A DNA stretch of 64,000 nucleotides from Flectonema sp. DT1601 (Eukaryota; Euglenozoa; Diplonemea; Diplonemida; Diplonemidae), in the NCBI GenBank assembly GCA_964019425.1, contig OZ025792.1, positions 434,001 through 498,000 of the forward strand. The letters are read 5' to 3'. Shown one piece after another: positions 11,493-24,600 of this stretch. The position numbers and the translations under genes were made by a program. Positions within the stretch are counted from its first letter, which is position 1. The number at the start of each line of letters is the position of its first letter. The notes below the pieces were generated by a model, which was not told the origin of the DNA, did no database searches, and saw only the letters and a list, made by a program, of their open reading frames with translations.

Positions 11493-12326
11493 TAGCTAAA
11501 CAAACAAAAGAATGTTCCCTCCTCCCTCCCGTGTTTGTTTGCTTTTAAAAAAGAAAAATGAAAGTCGTGCCGCACGAGAAAACTGACACATGAAAAAGCC
11601 ACAGCATTGAAAAAATTGCAAACCAAAGAATTCAATAACGATGAATAGAAAATGAAATCTCGCAGGAGGTAATAAGAAGTGGTTTCTGCACTTATGGCAG
11701 ATACAAGATGCAAATGATCAGTGCAGTAAAGAGATCAGACTAGAAACAAAAACGTTTTACAAACCGCTACTTCATTTTTGAGAAAGGGAAAAATAAACAA
11801 CAACAAAAAATTATAAAGAAGAATGAAACCGATATAATAACGCTGTGGAATCAGGGGAAAACTACACCAACCCCTTCACTTACAATTCTGGCTTCCTCCG
11901 ATATAAGGATTTAAGGATCAGACATGTGCAGTAAAACTCTTGAGGTAGTTGTGAGTTCGTCTTCTTAATCAATAATAGCTTTCATTTTTTTTTTCCTTTT
12001 TTTTTTTTTTTTTTTTTTTTTTTTCTTCCAATGCATAAATAGATTTTCCACCATAAGGTTAACAAACGTTATTTCCGGTTTCTCCCTCATCGATATTTAA
12101 TGCTTGCTGGAATCAGACTGGATCCACTCTGAGAGTCTGGATAGTCTGAAAAAAGAAAAACAAGAAAAGGTAGGAGGGGGGGGGAGAAAAAAAGAAAAGG
12201 CAACAACATCCACTACATGCAACATGCACAGTCATAAATAGTTTATAAGGTGAATACAGACTTTTTTAATAAAAAAAAAAGGAAAGGTAAATAAGTGAGA
12301 TTCCGCAAGAAGAAAAAATAAACGAA

Positions 12327-12357
<31 letters not shown>

Positions 12358-13376
12358 GAGAAAGGTGATTCACGACAACATAAAAAATTAAAAAAAAATA
12401 AAAATAACAAAACTACACATCACACGATTTCCATCAGTAGTTAAGCATGATAAGTATTAAAATCCGTTTACACCCACAACTTCTGAGTGTCTGTTCGATA
12501 CCAAGAGACTAAGTTTTCTTCTATTCTCAAATTGTGATATCATTCAGTTTGGTCCAAAAGTTAACTTAGGGAAACTACTTCGACCCGGACTCGAACGCCG
12601 GATGACAAGCTCTATCATTCGATTCAATGTTCAGAAAAATGTGTAATATGTTCTCATTATCCCTTAAGACTTTTGCATCTGCAAACAGCCAAATAATAAA
12701 ATTACAGAAAGCAAAAAAAAATGAAAGGGATCCATATGTAATGATGAATTATCATTATAAAAAAAAAAAGAGGAAAAAATCCCCCAAAAAGTGATGTCAG
12801 ACTCTTTTTTTTTTTTTTTTTTTTTTTTTGTGTTTTTTTTTGTTGATAGGAGGAAAAATAAATTTTAAAAAAAAAAAAAAACAAGCTGAAACCATTTTTA
12901 ATTACAGTGTCAGTGTTGGTAGAAAAAGATACGTCGTGAAAAGAATTGTTATCTATTTTTTTTTGATTTTTTTTTTGATTTCCATGCAAAAATAACGCTC
13001 ATCACTGTGCTAAGTAAACCAGTAATACAATACCAGCATTTGGGAAAGACGAAACACGTAAGCGAGGTGCATCGGTTGGTAAAGGATAAGTTTTCTGATA
13101 GACCATAAGAACCCACACGAATACAAAGAAAGATACCTAAACATGGAAAGATGATAGAAATGCGGAACCCAGCAAAAAAAAAAAAAGAAAAGAAAAGAAA
13201 AGGGAAAAGAAGAAGCGCAAAAGAATTACCACACAATAGCTAAATTATCAGTCAACCTACTCATGCAAAGGAATTGTCTCGTAGACTCTCAAGATGCAGC
13301 AGACTAATCCGTAAAATAGCTGGGGAGAGTAGAGTGGTTATCTCAAATGGGAAAAGTGCTTGTTTCATTTTCATTT

Positions 13377-13409
<33 letters not shown>

Positions 13410-15232
13410 CAAATTAAAAATGTAAAACTTAATGCAAACCGATGAGGATGACATGCCTGGGGGGGAAACGAACAAAAAAAATTTTAAAAAAAATAACCAG
13501 CAGGTTTTTTTTTTCTTTAGAAATAGTATTTTATCCCCTTTTTAATGCGGAACGTAAGAAGGCTGAATTGCTTCCGTCTAATCTCCTACATACAGCTACC
13601 AGGTGAGTAACTTGATCGCGACGCTGTATCGGTAATTTGTTACACCGATTGCTTTGTCTCTTTCGTTTAGTTTGTTTTGTTTTGTTTTGTTTCGGGGACT
13701 AAGATCTTCTTCTCTTTTCCCCCCTCACAAAACAGACGCAACATAGACGTATTCGACTAAAATACTAAGACTTGACAAAACCCAGTTTAACCGTTATGAA
13801 TAAAACAAGGAAAACAGAAATTAGAAAAATTAGAGCCCCTGTTTGATTACCTTGGCTGTAATAGAAAGGAAAACATGTAAAAGAGTTTGCATAATATGCC
13901 AAACAGATTCCCCTCGTTTGTGATACCTCAACTACGTTAATGTGGACAAACAAATTGGCAGTAGGAAAATAGCAACGTACTCGTACTCACAACAGGTATT
14001 AGTCTGTGAGTATTACCCACAAGGGGCAGACAAAAGATAGGTATCATATGAAACAAAAAAAGAGAAAAAGGACAGCAATGCTCGTTACACAGAATTTGGC
14101 GACAACAAATTTAAAAAAAAAGGTAAAAAAGTAAAGTGGTTGCACTGAAAACAAACACGTCTTCTCTCCAAGCACAAAAATCTTTTTATCCTTGGAAGGA
14201 AGTCCTTATTCACATTCTTGCAAGGAAATCTTTTCGTTTATTCTTTTTTACAGTTGGCAACTGCGAGTTGTCGCTTCTTCCTTTTTATTATAGTTTCTCA
14301 ACTCAGTCAACATACTATCAAGAATTCAGTGGAATAATAGTATTTTTCATGTTGAAAAGAAACAAGGAAACGAAAACCGCAGGGGTACAAGGGGGGGGGG
14401 GGGGATGGTACCTCCCTCTCCGACGCCTCTTCAAGAGGATAGCTGTATTATAATATAAATAAAAATAAGAAAATGGGGTAGGAAGGGAAAGAACAGGATG
14501 AACTTACATAGTAACGAGAAGACAAGAAGAAGATACAACAACAACAACACAAAAGCCGCTGCAACGAGAAAAAATGGTCACGTGAACGTAACTGCACGAC
14601 CACGAACCAGTAATGTTGCTTGAGGGGGTATGATGGGGTAGGGAACGTTCGATTATCAATATTTTTTAAAATTTTCAAATTTTTTTTTTTAATAATTTTA
14701 ACAATTAGCCGCCTTTTGTTTTTCTTTTTTTATAAATTTTCTTTCTTTTTTTTTTCTTTTTTTTTTTTTTTTTTCTACTCACGCTGTCTCCTCATGAAGA
14801 AAAAATAGAACGCACGTAGCAATTTATTTTACCAATTTGACGACCCTACATATAAACGAGATACGTCCGCACATACCCTAATGTAATAAAAGAATATGAG
14901 TTTCGTTATAAAATACTAAATCAAAAACATATTATTCGGGTGTTCCAATCACCGCAAGTACCCCAACGTAGACAACTATTTCTTGGAATCGTATTTTCCC
15001 TTTTGTCATTTCTCGCTAGAGAAAAAAGTATTTCTTTCTTTTCTATTTTTCCTTTTTTCCTTTTTTTCGTTTTTTTTTTTTTTTTTTTTCCCGCTTTTAC
15101 ATGTTTTCTACGAAATCGATTCACAATTTCGTTCGCTATGACGGGGAAGTGGATCTCGCAACCCTGCGAAATCTCATACTCAAACCGTAGAGTGTCAAGT
15201 TACGTTCCACGCACTTTTTTGAGAATTTAGTA
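10075..15232. other. 5.2-kb homopolymer-rich intergenic region, no gene supported
   Basis: Both strands are broken by stops and by runs of 20-30 A or T (for example near 11460, 12001, 12330, 12805 and 13381). Short frames here are dominated by F/K runs and resemble no family. A tRNA-like fragment lies at 12574-12626. The region must hold the 5' leader of the RNF213-like gene and the 3' end of the PTB-like transcript. Small or poorly conserved exons cannot be excluded. Confidence 0.6.
12574..12626 (-). other. tRNA-like fragment (A-box and B-box remnants)
   Basis: On the minus strand an A-box-like stretch ending ATGATAGAGC is followed after 13 bases by GTTCGAGTCCGGG, close to a B box and T arm. 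Spacing between the two is about 15 bases too short for an anticodon arm, and no acceptor stem pairs. It could be a decayed tRNA or the head of a tRNA-derived SINE, or it could be chance. Confidence 0.22.
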
Positions 15233-17342
15233 CTAACCGTTGGGTGTTGTTTCACATCGTCGTCCCCAACTAATATCAGAGGATACCTGTAGTGATTGTG
15301 TACAATAAGAAAACAGTTGAATCTTGCTGTCAGACAACTAAATAACAACATACATTCTCCAGTAGCGTAGCAACACCGTCACTGTCCTTATGCTCAGGGG
15401 CAGTCATATGTCTAATAAAGCTACTTGGATCAGAATCAAGGTTTCGAGGCTCACAAAATCCTATCGCTGGCCCAGGTCCTACTGGAGCTGTTCTTTCTCT
15501 TCTTTCAGCAGGTAACAATTTATCTACATCGTCAATTGTTTGAGATCGTGTTGGTGCAGTTTCATGTCTCTTTGGCATTTCTTCACTCGGAACTTTTCGA
15601 GTGTAACCAAAAGGCATATTATCACCTAATCCAGTAGTCATCTGTTGCATTGGATCGGTTACTACCCTCGCAGCTATGAAGGATTGCTGTGGGTTTTATA
15701 TATTTTTTTAAACTTCAACAAAAAAAGGATAAGTGACTTAGAAATACTATCATACCATTGCATCGATGATTTGACGGTTCGGGATTGGAGCAGTAGCGGT
15801 TCTCTCACCATGTTGAATTCCTTCCCATTCGGGTTCTGTTCTGTTTCCGTTTGTTGGAGTAGTACAGGACCTTGGTTGTCCCCATAAAGCGAGGTAAGGA
15901 TCTAAGTACGGATCGCTATGCATCATGCGATAGACTGCCATTGCTTTTTGAATCATTCTATTAGCATGACCTGGTTTAATCCCAAGTGTTTCAATCTTTG
16001 AATTTGAAACCCCATACAGATCGGTAGCCAAGTCATAACCATGATCTCTAAGCTTCTTCTTTATATCTCTTTCTTCTGTTGGCTCAAACGAGCAAGTCTT
16101 TAAGAAATCTTCAATTCGGTTCGGAACGTCAGTACTATTACGCTGTTTGCTTGGCTTTTTTTCCTTCGCAGCCGTCTTTACGGGTGAGACTGGCTGAGTT
16201 GGATCGTAGGCAAAACCCATGCAATTGCGTTGTGAAAAGCCTTCTGATTGCACGCCGTTGAAATTTGCAATGCACAGAAAAGCATCTTCAATACTTTTAA
16301 AGGTAAATGTTGATGAAGTGCCGTCAGATTCACTTTGAATTGGTAATGGAAGGCTTTGCTTAGTGAGAGAGTTAGTTAGTGAAGTCGCTATATTTCCATC
16401 TGCGTTTCTTAACCAAACAATTCTACTAGGGGCAGCCATTTCGGGTACTACTTCTGCTGGCACATCATCCAATTGGCTGTACAGCTTCGGCTCATTTTCT
16501 GACTGTTCTCCATTCCAGTTTAGAGCATTTGGATGATGACTTTGTTTAGCAACGAACTTCTTTCCACCCACCGTCACTCCGTCAAGCTTCTTCCTTGCGA
16601 TGTCTGCTTCGTCCTTAGATGCGTATTGGACTATGGCTTTTCCGTCGTGTTTTTGAAGAATCTTAGCAGCTATAACAGTACCATATTGACCACAGACTCT
16701 GTATAGATTCTCAGCTGTAATTTTGAAATCCTGAGCATACGACAAGTACATACACGATCCTACTTCACCCTTAGGAAGTCGGGCACCTGTTGAACGTGGG
16801 ATTGTTCCTTTAGAAGATTCCTCTTGTTTTGGACATAACCAACCATCTCCTTTGTTTTCTCCCCATATGAAGTCTAGAGGTGAAGTCAGTTGCTCTTTTT
16901 CTATTAGTGCGTTTTGCGCTTCATAATCTTTATTCTTCTCGTCTTGCTTCTTGAAAGTTAATTGACTGACGGAAGAGAGAACGATAGCGAATTTGAAGAT
17001 TGCAGGAGTGTCGGAGTCGGGAACAGGTTGAGCGTATTCCCTGCAATTAAGGTATTCCATCGCTCCATCCGCGCAACAACTTTCAGCGAATTGAACCAAG
17101 AGTTGGACTTTATTATCTCTCAGGAAATTTGAAAGTTTTTGAACCTTACCAAACTGAGACATTATCCAAAACATTTCTTGCAATACCTTCTCCATCCCTA
17201 TACTTTCTGCAGCCTCTTCCTCCAGCCCTTTAAAAACTATTAAAAGTACTCTCGCATCTACGACTGGGAGCTTTGGCTTTCGACTTTTTCTCTTTTGACT
17301 CTTGTCGCCCCCCTTCTTTTTCTTTCGCTCGTCATGGTTCAT
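15233..17342 (-). CDS. PTB-like RNA-binding protein with C-terminal SAM domain
   Basis: Three exons by my reading: 15756-17342, 15354-15686 and 15233-15286 (657 residues). Residues 30-140 match PTB RRM2, including FGKVQKL, the strand LLVQFAESCCADGAMEYL and the extra C-terminal strand region LTFKKQDEKNKDYE. Residues 195-275 match PTB RRM3 (FGVYG-like GQYGTVIAAKIL, then KAIVQYASKDEA). A weaker RRM4-like segment covers 305-380. Residues about 409-472 read as a SAM domain (IEDFLKTC, then LGIKPGHANRMI). Basic N-terminus (KKKKGGDKSQKRKSRK). Introns use GTATGA and GTATGT donors; the first acceptor is AAAACCCACAG. The last exon is the least certain: its acceptor is CACTACAG and the stop follows after 17 codons; an intron-retained ending or a further exon at about 15122-15181 is possible. 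PTB proteins bind pyrimidine tracts and regulate splicing and mRNA fate, presumably also here. Confidence 0.85.
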
Positions 17343-17769
17343 TCCTGTTATAATATTAAATAAGAAAAATAATCAAGCAAATTTGCAAATTAGAAAATTT
17401 GATTGTCAGAGTTGTTTGACTTACCTTTATAATACTGCTTCTTACATTCAAAGGATTTTCACAAACAAAAAAAACAAATTTCTTTGAAAAATTAAAAAAA
17501 AATCAACGACAATAAAATAAAAAACTATAGAACTCGATCGGTGATTGTTTTGGATGTCAGGTTTTGCCCAGACATGCCTTCACAACGAGAATCAATAATA
17601 AAAAATAAAATAAAATAAAAAATTTAATTTAATCAAAATCATTCAACTTGATAACACTTTTATTCCATCAGCTACAAATCTTTGTTCGTTAACTTCAGGA
17701 TCACCTTTGATACGAGTATTACGTACTTAGCTGACATGAGCAACAAATACTTTCAACACTGAGAGCTAC
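17343..17769. other. Spacer between BiP copy 1 and the PTB-like gene
   Basis: AT-rich, no coding frame. It differs completely from the 490-bp spacers inside the BiP array, so similarity to the other copies stops at the copy 1 stop codon. A pyrimidine-rich stretch ending in AG (complement of 17345-17346) lies two bases above the PTB-like ATG. Confidence 0.6.
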
Positions 17770-20700
17770 TTACAACTCATCACTGTCACCCTCCTCCTCT
17801 TCTCCTTCACCACCAGGAGCTCCTCCCTGCTGGTAAACGTTTGAGATGATCGGGTTCGACACTCCCTGCAACTTCTGGAGAGCCTCCTCGTACTCTTCCT
17901 TGTCAGCAGATGGGTTCTCGTCCAAGAAGTCGAGAGCCTCCTTCACGGCGTCCTCGATGGTGCTCTTCTCGTCTGATGACAACTTAGCTCCCAACTTGTC
18001 GTCGTCGTTGATCTGGTTCTTCAAGCTGTAGGCCATCGATTCCAAAGAGTTCTTGGCGTCGATCTTCTCCTTCAACTTCTTGTCTTCCTCCTCGAACTCC
18101 TCGGCCTCACGAACCATTCTCTCGATCTCCTCCTCGGAAAGTCTACCCTTGTCGTTGGTGATGGTGATCGATTCTTTGCTGCCACTTCCCTTGTCCTCAG
18201 CTCCGACAAGGAGGATACCGTTCTCGTCAACATCGAAAGAAACTTCAATCTGTGGAACACCACGTGCTGCTGGTGGGATTCCTGAGAGCTCGAACTTTCC
18301 TAACAATCTGTTGTCCTTGGTCATCGCACGCTCTCCCTCGAATACCTGTTTTGTTCATTGTTTGATTATTTGATTTTCGAGTTGCTAACCCCGTTTGACT
18401 AACACTAACAACAACAACAACAACAACGTCGTCACATACCTGAATGTTGACTCCAGGCTGGTTGTCCTGGTAGGTGGAGAAAGTCTGCTGCTTCTTGGCC
18501 GGGATTGGAGTGTTACGGTCAATCAACTTGGTCATCACTCCTCCAACGGTCTCGATACCCATCGACAATGGGATCACATCAACCAACAACACCTGGTCCT
18601 TCAACTCCTGCTCTCCACTGAGAACTGCTCCCTGGACAGCCGCTCCGTAAGCAACGGACTCGTCAGGGTTGATTCCTCTGTTTGGTTCCTTACCGTTGAA
18701 GAAGTCCTTGATGAGTGCCTGGATCTTTGGGATTCTGGTGGATCCTCCAACCAACACGATCTCGTCGACGTCGGTCTTCTTCAACTTCGAGTCGTCCATC
18801 ACGGCCTTCACCGGCTTCAAAGTTCCCTTGAACAAGTCCATGTTCAACTCCTCGAACTTGGCACGGGTCATCTTCTCGGAGAAGTCAAGACCTTCGTCAA
18901 GACCGTCAACTTCAACACGGGCCTCTGGCTGGGAGGAAAGCTGACGCTTGGCGGCCTCACATGCCTTTCTCAAACGAGCAAGGGCTCTGTGGTTTCTAGA
19001 AAGATCCTTTCCGTGCTTCTTCTGGATGACGGTCAAGTAGTGTGCAACCTGTTTGTTGTTGCGTTTTTTGATTATTTGTTGTTTCACATCTCCGTCAGCT
19101 CGCACACCATGCGGAACTTCAAATGAACAAAATAAACAAATCACATACCATTCTGTTGTCGAAGTCCTCTCCACCCAAGTGAGTGTCTCCGTTGGTGGCA
19201 ACAACCTCAAAGAATCCATCATCGATCTGAAGAAGGGAAACATCGAAAGTACCACCACCCAAGTCAAATACCAAGATGTTCTTCTCTCCTGAGGTGCTTC
19301 CTCCGGCGGTCTTGTCCAAACCGTAAGCGATGGCAGCAGCAGTTGGCTCGTTGATGATACGAACAACGTTCAATCCAGCGATGGTACCGGCATCCTTGGT
19401 CGACTGACGCTGGGCGTCGTTGAAGTACGCAGGGACAGTGACAACTGCGTTCTTAAGCTTCTGTCCCAAGAACTCCTCGGCGATGTCCTTCATCTTTCCC
19501 AAGATCATCGCTGAAACTTCTTCAGAAGTGTAGGTCTTCTTTTCTCCCTTGTACTGAACCTGAACCTTTGGTTGACCCTCAGATCCCTTTACGATGTCAA
19601 ATGACAAGAGCTTCTTGTCCTTCTGAACAGACTGTTTTGGGTTTCGGTTTGATTGAGAAGAACAGGGGAGTAAAATCAATGAAGCTTCGCAGGACCAACT
19701 AAGCAAAAAAAGGGGGAAGCTGAATGATAGGCAATTATTGGATTCTCACGTCGGTACTCAGCAGTTCAATTGTCGGATGTCTCCCTGAAACACCACACGG
19801 AGAATACCTCGTAAACCAGATACAACTACCGGTCACTTGTTCAACCTTTACTCCAACAACTACCACGTAAATAACAGTCGACTACTCACTCACTCCTTAC
19901 GTACACTACAGAAACACGGTCGTAGTCTCAGATGCATAGCGAGAAGTGATTGTCTGTGACTGTGAGCGTTGATGTCTCACCGAAACACAACCAACGAACT
20001 CTCATTCAACCCATTTACCCCAGCAGTAACTTGGCAAGTGTCAGTCAAAAAACCAACTACCTCTCTCCAGTCAGCTACTCGACTGGTTCTCTCACTCCTT
20101 ACGTACACTACAGAAACACGGTCGTAGTCTCAGATGCATAGCGAGAAGTGATTGTCTGTGACTGTGAGCGTTGATGTCTCACCGAAACACAACCAACAAA
20201 CTCTCATTCAACCCATTTACCCCAGCAGTAACTTGGCAAGTGTCAGTCAAAAAACCAACTACCTCTCTCCAGTCAGCTACTCGACTGGTTCTCTCACTCC
20301 TTACGTACACTACAGAAACACGGTCGTAGTCTCAGATGCATAGCGAGAAGTGATTGTCTGTGACTGTGAGCGTTGATTTCTCACCGAAACACAACCAACG
20401 AACTCTCATTCAACCCATTTACCCCAGCAGTAACTTGGCAAATGTCAGTCAAAAAACTAACAACCTCCCTCCAGTCAGCTACTCGACTGGTTCTCTCACT
20501 CCTTACGTACACTACAGAAACACGGTCGTAGTCTCAGATGCATAGCGAGAAGTGATTGCCTGTGACTGTGAGCGTTGATGTCTCACCGAAACACAACCAA
20601 CGAACTCTCATTCAACCCATTTACCCCAGCAGTAACTTGGCAAGTGTCAGTCAAAAAACCAACTACCTCTCTCCAGTCAGCTACTCGACTGGTTCTCTCA

Positions 20701-21125
20701 CTCCTTACGTACACTACAGAAACACGGTCGTAGTCTCAGATGCATAGCGAGAAGTGATTGCGAGAAACAAAATATTCAAAAAGAAAACAAAAACATACCG
20801 AGTCACTAAACTTACGTCCAATAAGTCTCTTGACTGTGTAGACGGTGTTGGTTGGGTTCTGGGCCATCTGGTTCTTAGCTCCGTCACCGATAAGACGTTC
20901 GGTGTCAGTGAAAGCAACAACGGATGGAGTGATACGGTTACCCATCTCGTTAGAGATGATCTCAACCTGACCTCCCTTCCAAACTCCAACAACCGAGTAA
21001 GTGGTACCCAAATCGATACCAATGACTGGTCCTTCAACCTTACGGCTCTTCTCACCCTCATCTTCGTCGGCTCTACCACTCTGGAAGGCGAGCGCGACTA
21101 GGACGCATCCCAGTGCGAATTTCAT
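17770..21125 (-). CDS. BIP: ER Hsp70 chaperone BiP, tandem copy 1
   Basis: Four exons: 20799-21125, 19149-19631, 18440-19048 and 17770-18345, all junctions in phase 0, giving 664 residues. A signal peptide ([19 protein letters not shown]) precedes the Hsp70 ATPase domain with GIDLGTTYS at 36-44, [14 protein letters not shown] in exon 2 and [10 protein letters not shown] in exon 3; the substrate-binding domain follows and the chain ends in SDEL, an ER-retrieval tetrapeptide also used by Plasmodium BiP. Donors are GTATGT in all three introns; acceptors are A-rich (CCCAAAACAG, AACAAACAG, GAACAAAACAG). An AG at the complement of 21145-21146 leaves a 19-base leader above ATG. Copy 1 is the array edge: it uses TTG for the last Leu where the others use CTT, and its 3' flank is unrelated to the array spacer. 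BiP folds and translocates proteins in the ER lumen. Confidence 0.97.
19939..20746. repeat. 202-bp minisatellite, 4 units, in BiP copy 1 intron 1
   Basis: Four direct repeats of exactly 202 bp, each opening GCGAGAAGTGATTG and closing CTCAGATGCATA, with a partial unit just below 19939. Units differ at few positions and fall into recognisable variants, called V1 to V4 here; this array reads V1-V2-V3-V4. Lies wholly within intron 1. Confidence 0.95.
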
Positions 21126-21615
21126 TGTTTTGTTGTAAAGATAACTGTCAGAAATTTAATAACTCCGAAGATGAATAATAATAATTATGACTGTCGCTTG
21201 ACAACCACTTCAGCAACACTTTCAGTAGCACTTTGCAATCACAACTATCTTACAAATGCTCAGAAGATGGTGAAGCTTCTCAATTATCTTCCCAACAGTA
21301 TTCTCATTACCATAATGTTAACCTTGAAGGGGAAGAGAAAGAGACTGAGAAAAACCAAACAAAGCACACCGATATCTTAAACACTATATCAGAAAAATCA
21401 AGTCCAAGCACAAGTGCCCGAACTTCAACCCAAGACGAACAACTCGTTAACGGAGAGGAACCCGAGTAAACATGGTCGAAATGCTACTAAGGCAAAATAA
21501 AACGGAGGTGTTTCGAAACCGGTCGTAGGTCCGAAACTCCTTGAAAATCAAAAAAAAAACAAAAAAAGAGGAAAACGAAACTAAAAATAAAAGACGACGA
21601 GCCACGCTACCCTAC
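21126..21615. repeat. 490-bp BiP array spacer (between copies 1 and 2)
   Basis: Holds the 5' leader of copy 1 and the 3' flank of copy 2. It opens with an AAT-triplet run after the leader and ends close to the copy 2 stop. Nearly identical to the spacers at 24969 and 33638. A 69-codon frame in it has no family resemblance. It must contain whatever processing signals separate the two transcripts. Confidence 0.85.
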
Positions 21616-24600
21616 TTAAAGCTCATCACTGTCACCCTCCTCCTCTTCTCCTTCACCACCAGGAGCTCCTCCCTGTTGGTAAACGTTTGAGATGATTGGG
21701 TTCGACACTCCCTGCAACTTCTGGAGAGCCTCCTCGTACTCTTCCTTGTCAGCAGATGGGTTCTCGTCCAAGAAGTCGAGAGCCTCCTTCACGGCGTCCT
21801 CGATGGTGCTCTTCTCGTCTGATGACAACTTAGCTCCCAACTTGTCGTCGTCGTTGATCTGGTTCTTCAAGCTGTAGGCCATCGATTCCAAAGAGTTCTT
21901 GGCGTCGATCTTCTCCTTCAACTTCTTGTCTTCCTCCTCGAACTCCTCGGCCTCACGAACCATTCTCTCGATCTCCTCCTCGGAAAGTCTACCCTTGTCG
22001 TTGGTGATGGTGATCGATTCTTTGCTGCCACTTCCCTTGTCCTCAGCTCCGACAAGGAGGATACCGTTCTCGTCAACATCGAAAGAAACTTCAATCTGTG
22101 GAACACCACGTGCTGCTGGTGGGATTCCTGAGAGCTCGAACTTTCCTAACAATCTGTTGTCCTTGGTCATCGCACGCTCTCCCTCGAATACCTGTTTTGT
22201 TCATTGTTTGATTATTTGATTTTCGAGTTGCTAACCCCGTTTGACTAACACTAACAACAACAACAACAACGTCGTCACATACCTGAATGTTGACTCCAGG
22301 CTGGTTGTCCTGGTAGGTGGAGAAAGTCTGCTGCTTCTTGGCCGGGATTGGAGTGTTACGGTCAATCAACTTGGTCATCACTCCTCCAACGGTCTCGATA
22401 CCCATCGACAATGGGATCACATCAACCAACAACACCTGGTCCTTCAACTCCTGCTCTCCACTGAGAACTGCTCCCTGGACAGCCGCTCCGTAAGCAACGG
22501 ACTCGTCAGGGTTGATTCCTCTGTTTGGTTCCTTACCGTTGAAGAAGTCCTTGATGAGTGCCTGGATCTTTGGGATTCTGGTGGATCCTCCAACCAACAC
22601 GATCTCGTCGACGTCGGTCTTCTTCAACTTCGAGTCGTCCATCACGGCCTTCACCGGCTTCAAAGTTCCCTTGAACAAGTCCATGTTCAACTCCTCGAAC
22701 TTGGCACGGGTCATCTTCTCGGAGAAGTCAAGACCTTCGTCAAGACCGTCAACTTCAACACGGGCCTCTGGCTGGGAGGAAAGCTGACGCTTGGCGGCCT
22801 CACATGCCTTTCTCAAACGAGCAAGGGCTCTGTGGTTTCTAGAAAGATCCTTTCCGTGCTTCTTCTGGATGACGGTCAAGTAGTGTGCAACCTGTTTGTT
22901 GTTGCGTTTTTTGATTATTTGTTGTTTCACATCTCCGTCAGCTCGCACACCATGCGGAACTTCAAATGAACAAAATAAACAAATCACATACCATTCTGTT
23001 GTCGAAGTCCTCTCCACCCAAGTGAGTGTCTCCGTTGGTGGCAACAACCTCAAAGAATCCATCATCGATCTGAAGAAGGGAAACATCGAAAGTACCACCA
23101 CCCAAGTCAAATACCAAGATGTTCTTCTCTCCTGAGGTGCTTCCTCCGGCGGTCTTGTCCAAACCGTAAGCGATGGCAGCAGCAGTTGGCTCGTTGATGA
23201 TACGAACAACGTTCAATCCAGCGATGGTACCGGCATCCTTGGTCGACTGACGCTGGGCGTCGTTGAAGTACGCAGGGACAGTGACAACTGCGTTCTTAAG
23301 CTTCTGTCCCAAGAACTCCTCGGCGATGTCCTTCATCTTTCCCAAGATCATCGCTGAAACTTCTTCAGAAGTGTAGGTCTTCTTTTCTCCCTTGTACTGA
23401 ACCTGAACCTTTGGTTGACCCTCAGATCCCTTTACGATGTCAAATGACAAGAGCTTCTTGTCCTTCTGAACAGACTGTTTTGGGTTTCGGTTTGATTGAG
23501 AAGAACAGGGGAGTAAAATCAATGAAGCTTCGCAGGACCAACTAAGCAAAAAAAGGGGGAAGCTGAATGATAGGCAATTATTGGATTCTCACGTCGGTAC
23601 TCAGCAGTTCAATTGTCGGATGTCTCCCTGAAACACCACACGGAGAATACCTCGTAAACCAGATACAACTACCGGTCACTTGTTCAACCTTTACTCCAAC
23701 AACTACCACGTAAATAACAGTCGACTACTCACTCACTCCTTACGTACACTACAGAAACACGGTCGTAGTCTCAGATGCATAGCGAGAAGTGATTGTCTGT
23801 GACTGTGAGCGTTGATGTCTCACCGAAACACAACCAACGAACTCTCATTCAACCCATTTACCCCAGCAGTAACTTGGCAAGTGTCAGTCAAAAAACCAAC
23901 TACCTCTCTCCAGTCAGCTACTCGACTGGTTCTCTCACTCCTTACGTACACTACAGAAACACGGTCGTAGTCTCAGATGCATAGCGAGAAGTGATTGTCT
24001 GTGACTGTGAGCGTTGATGTCTCACCGAAACACAACCAACAAACTCTCATTCAACCCATTTACCCCAGCAGTAACTTGGCAAGTGTCAGTCAAAAAACCA
24101 ACTACCTCTCTCCAGTCAGCTACTCGACTGGTTCTCTCACTCCTTACGTACACTACAGAAACACGGTCGTAGTCTCAGATGCATAGCGAGAAGTGATTGT
24201 CTGTGACTGTGAGCGTTGATTTCTCACCGAAACACAACCAACGAACTCTCATTCAACCCATTTACCCCAGCAGTAACTTGGCAAATGTCAGTCAAAAAAC
24301 TAACAACCTCCCTCCAGTCAGCTACTCGACTGGTTCTCTCACTCCTTACGTACACTACAGAAACACGGTCGTAGTCTCAGATGCATAGCGAGAAGTGATT
24401 GCCTGTGACTGTGAGCGTTGATGTCTCACCGAAACACAACCAACGAACTCTCATTCAACCCATTTACCCCAGCAGTAACTTGGCAAGTGTCAGTCAAAAA
24501 ACCAACTACCTCTCTCCAGTCAGCTACTCGACTGGTTCTCTCACTCCTTACGTACACTACAGAAACACGGTCGTAGTCTCAGATGCATAGCGAGAAGTGA

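Noticed and set aside
10075-15232. Spliced-leader RNA or snRNA gene
   Set aside because: Looked for the known euglenozoan leader cores and U-snRNA signature sequences by eye; none was recognised here or in the other spacers.
18395-19126. Long plus-strand frame opposite BiP exon 3 (and its equivalents in the other copies)
   Set aside because: Antisense shadow of a conserved Hsp70 exon with GC-rich third positions.
19939-20746. CRISPR-like array
   Set aside because: Units are contiguous 202-bp repeats without short repeats and unique spacers, and the DNA is eukaryotic.
19950-20747. Plus-strand 63-codon frames repeated in each minisatellite unit of BiP intron 1
   Set aside because: They begin with TTG or another non-ATG codon, lie antisense within introns and recur only because the 202-bp unit recurs; no family resemblance.
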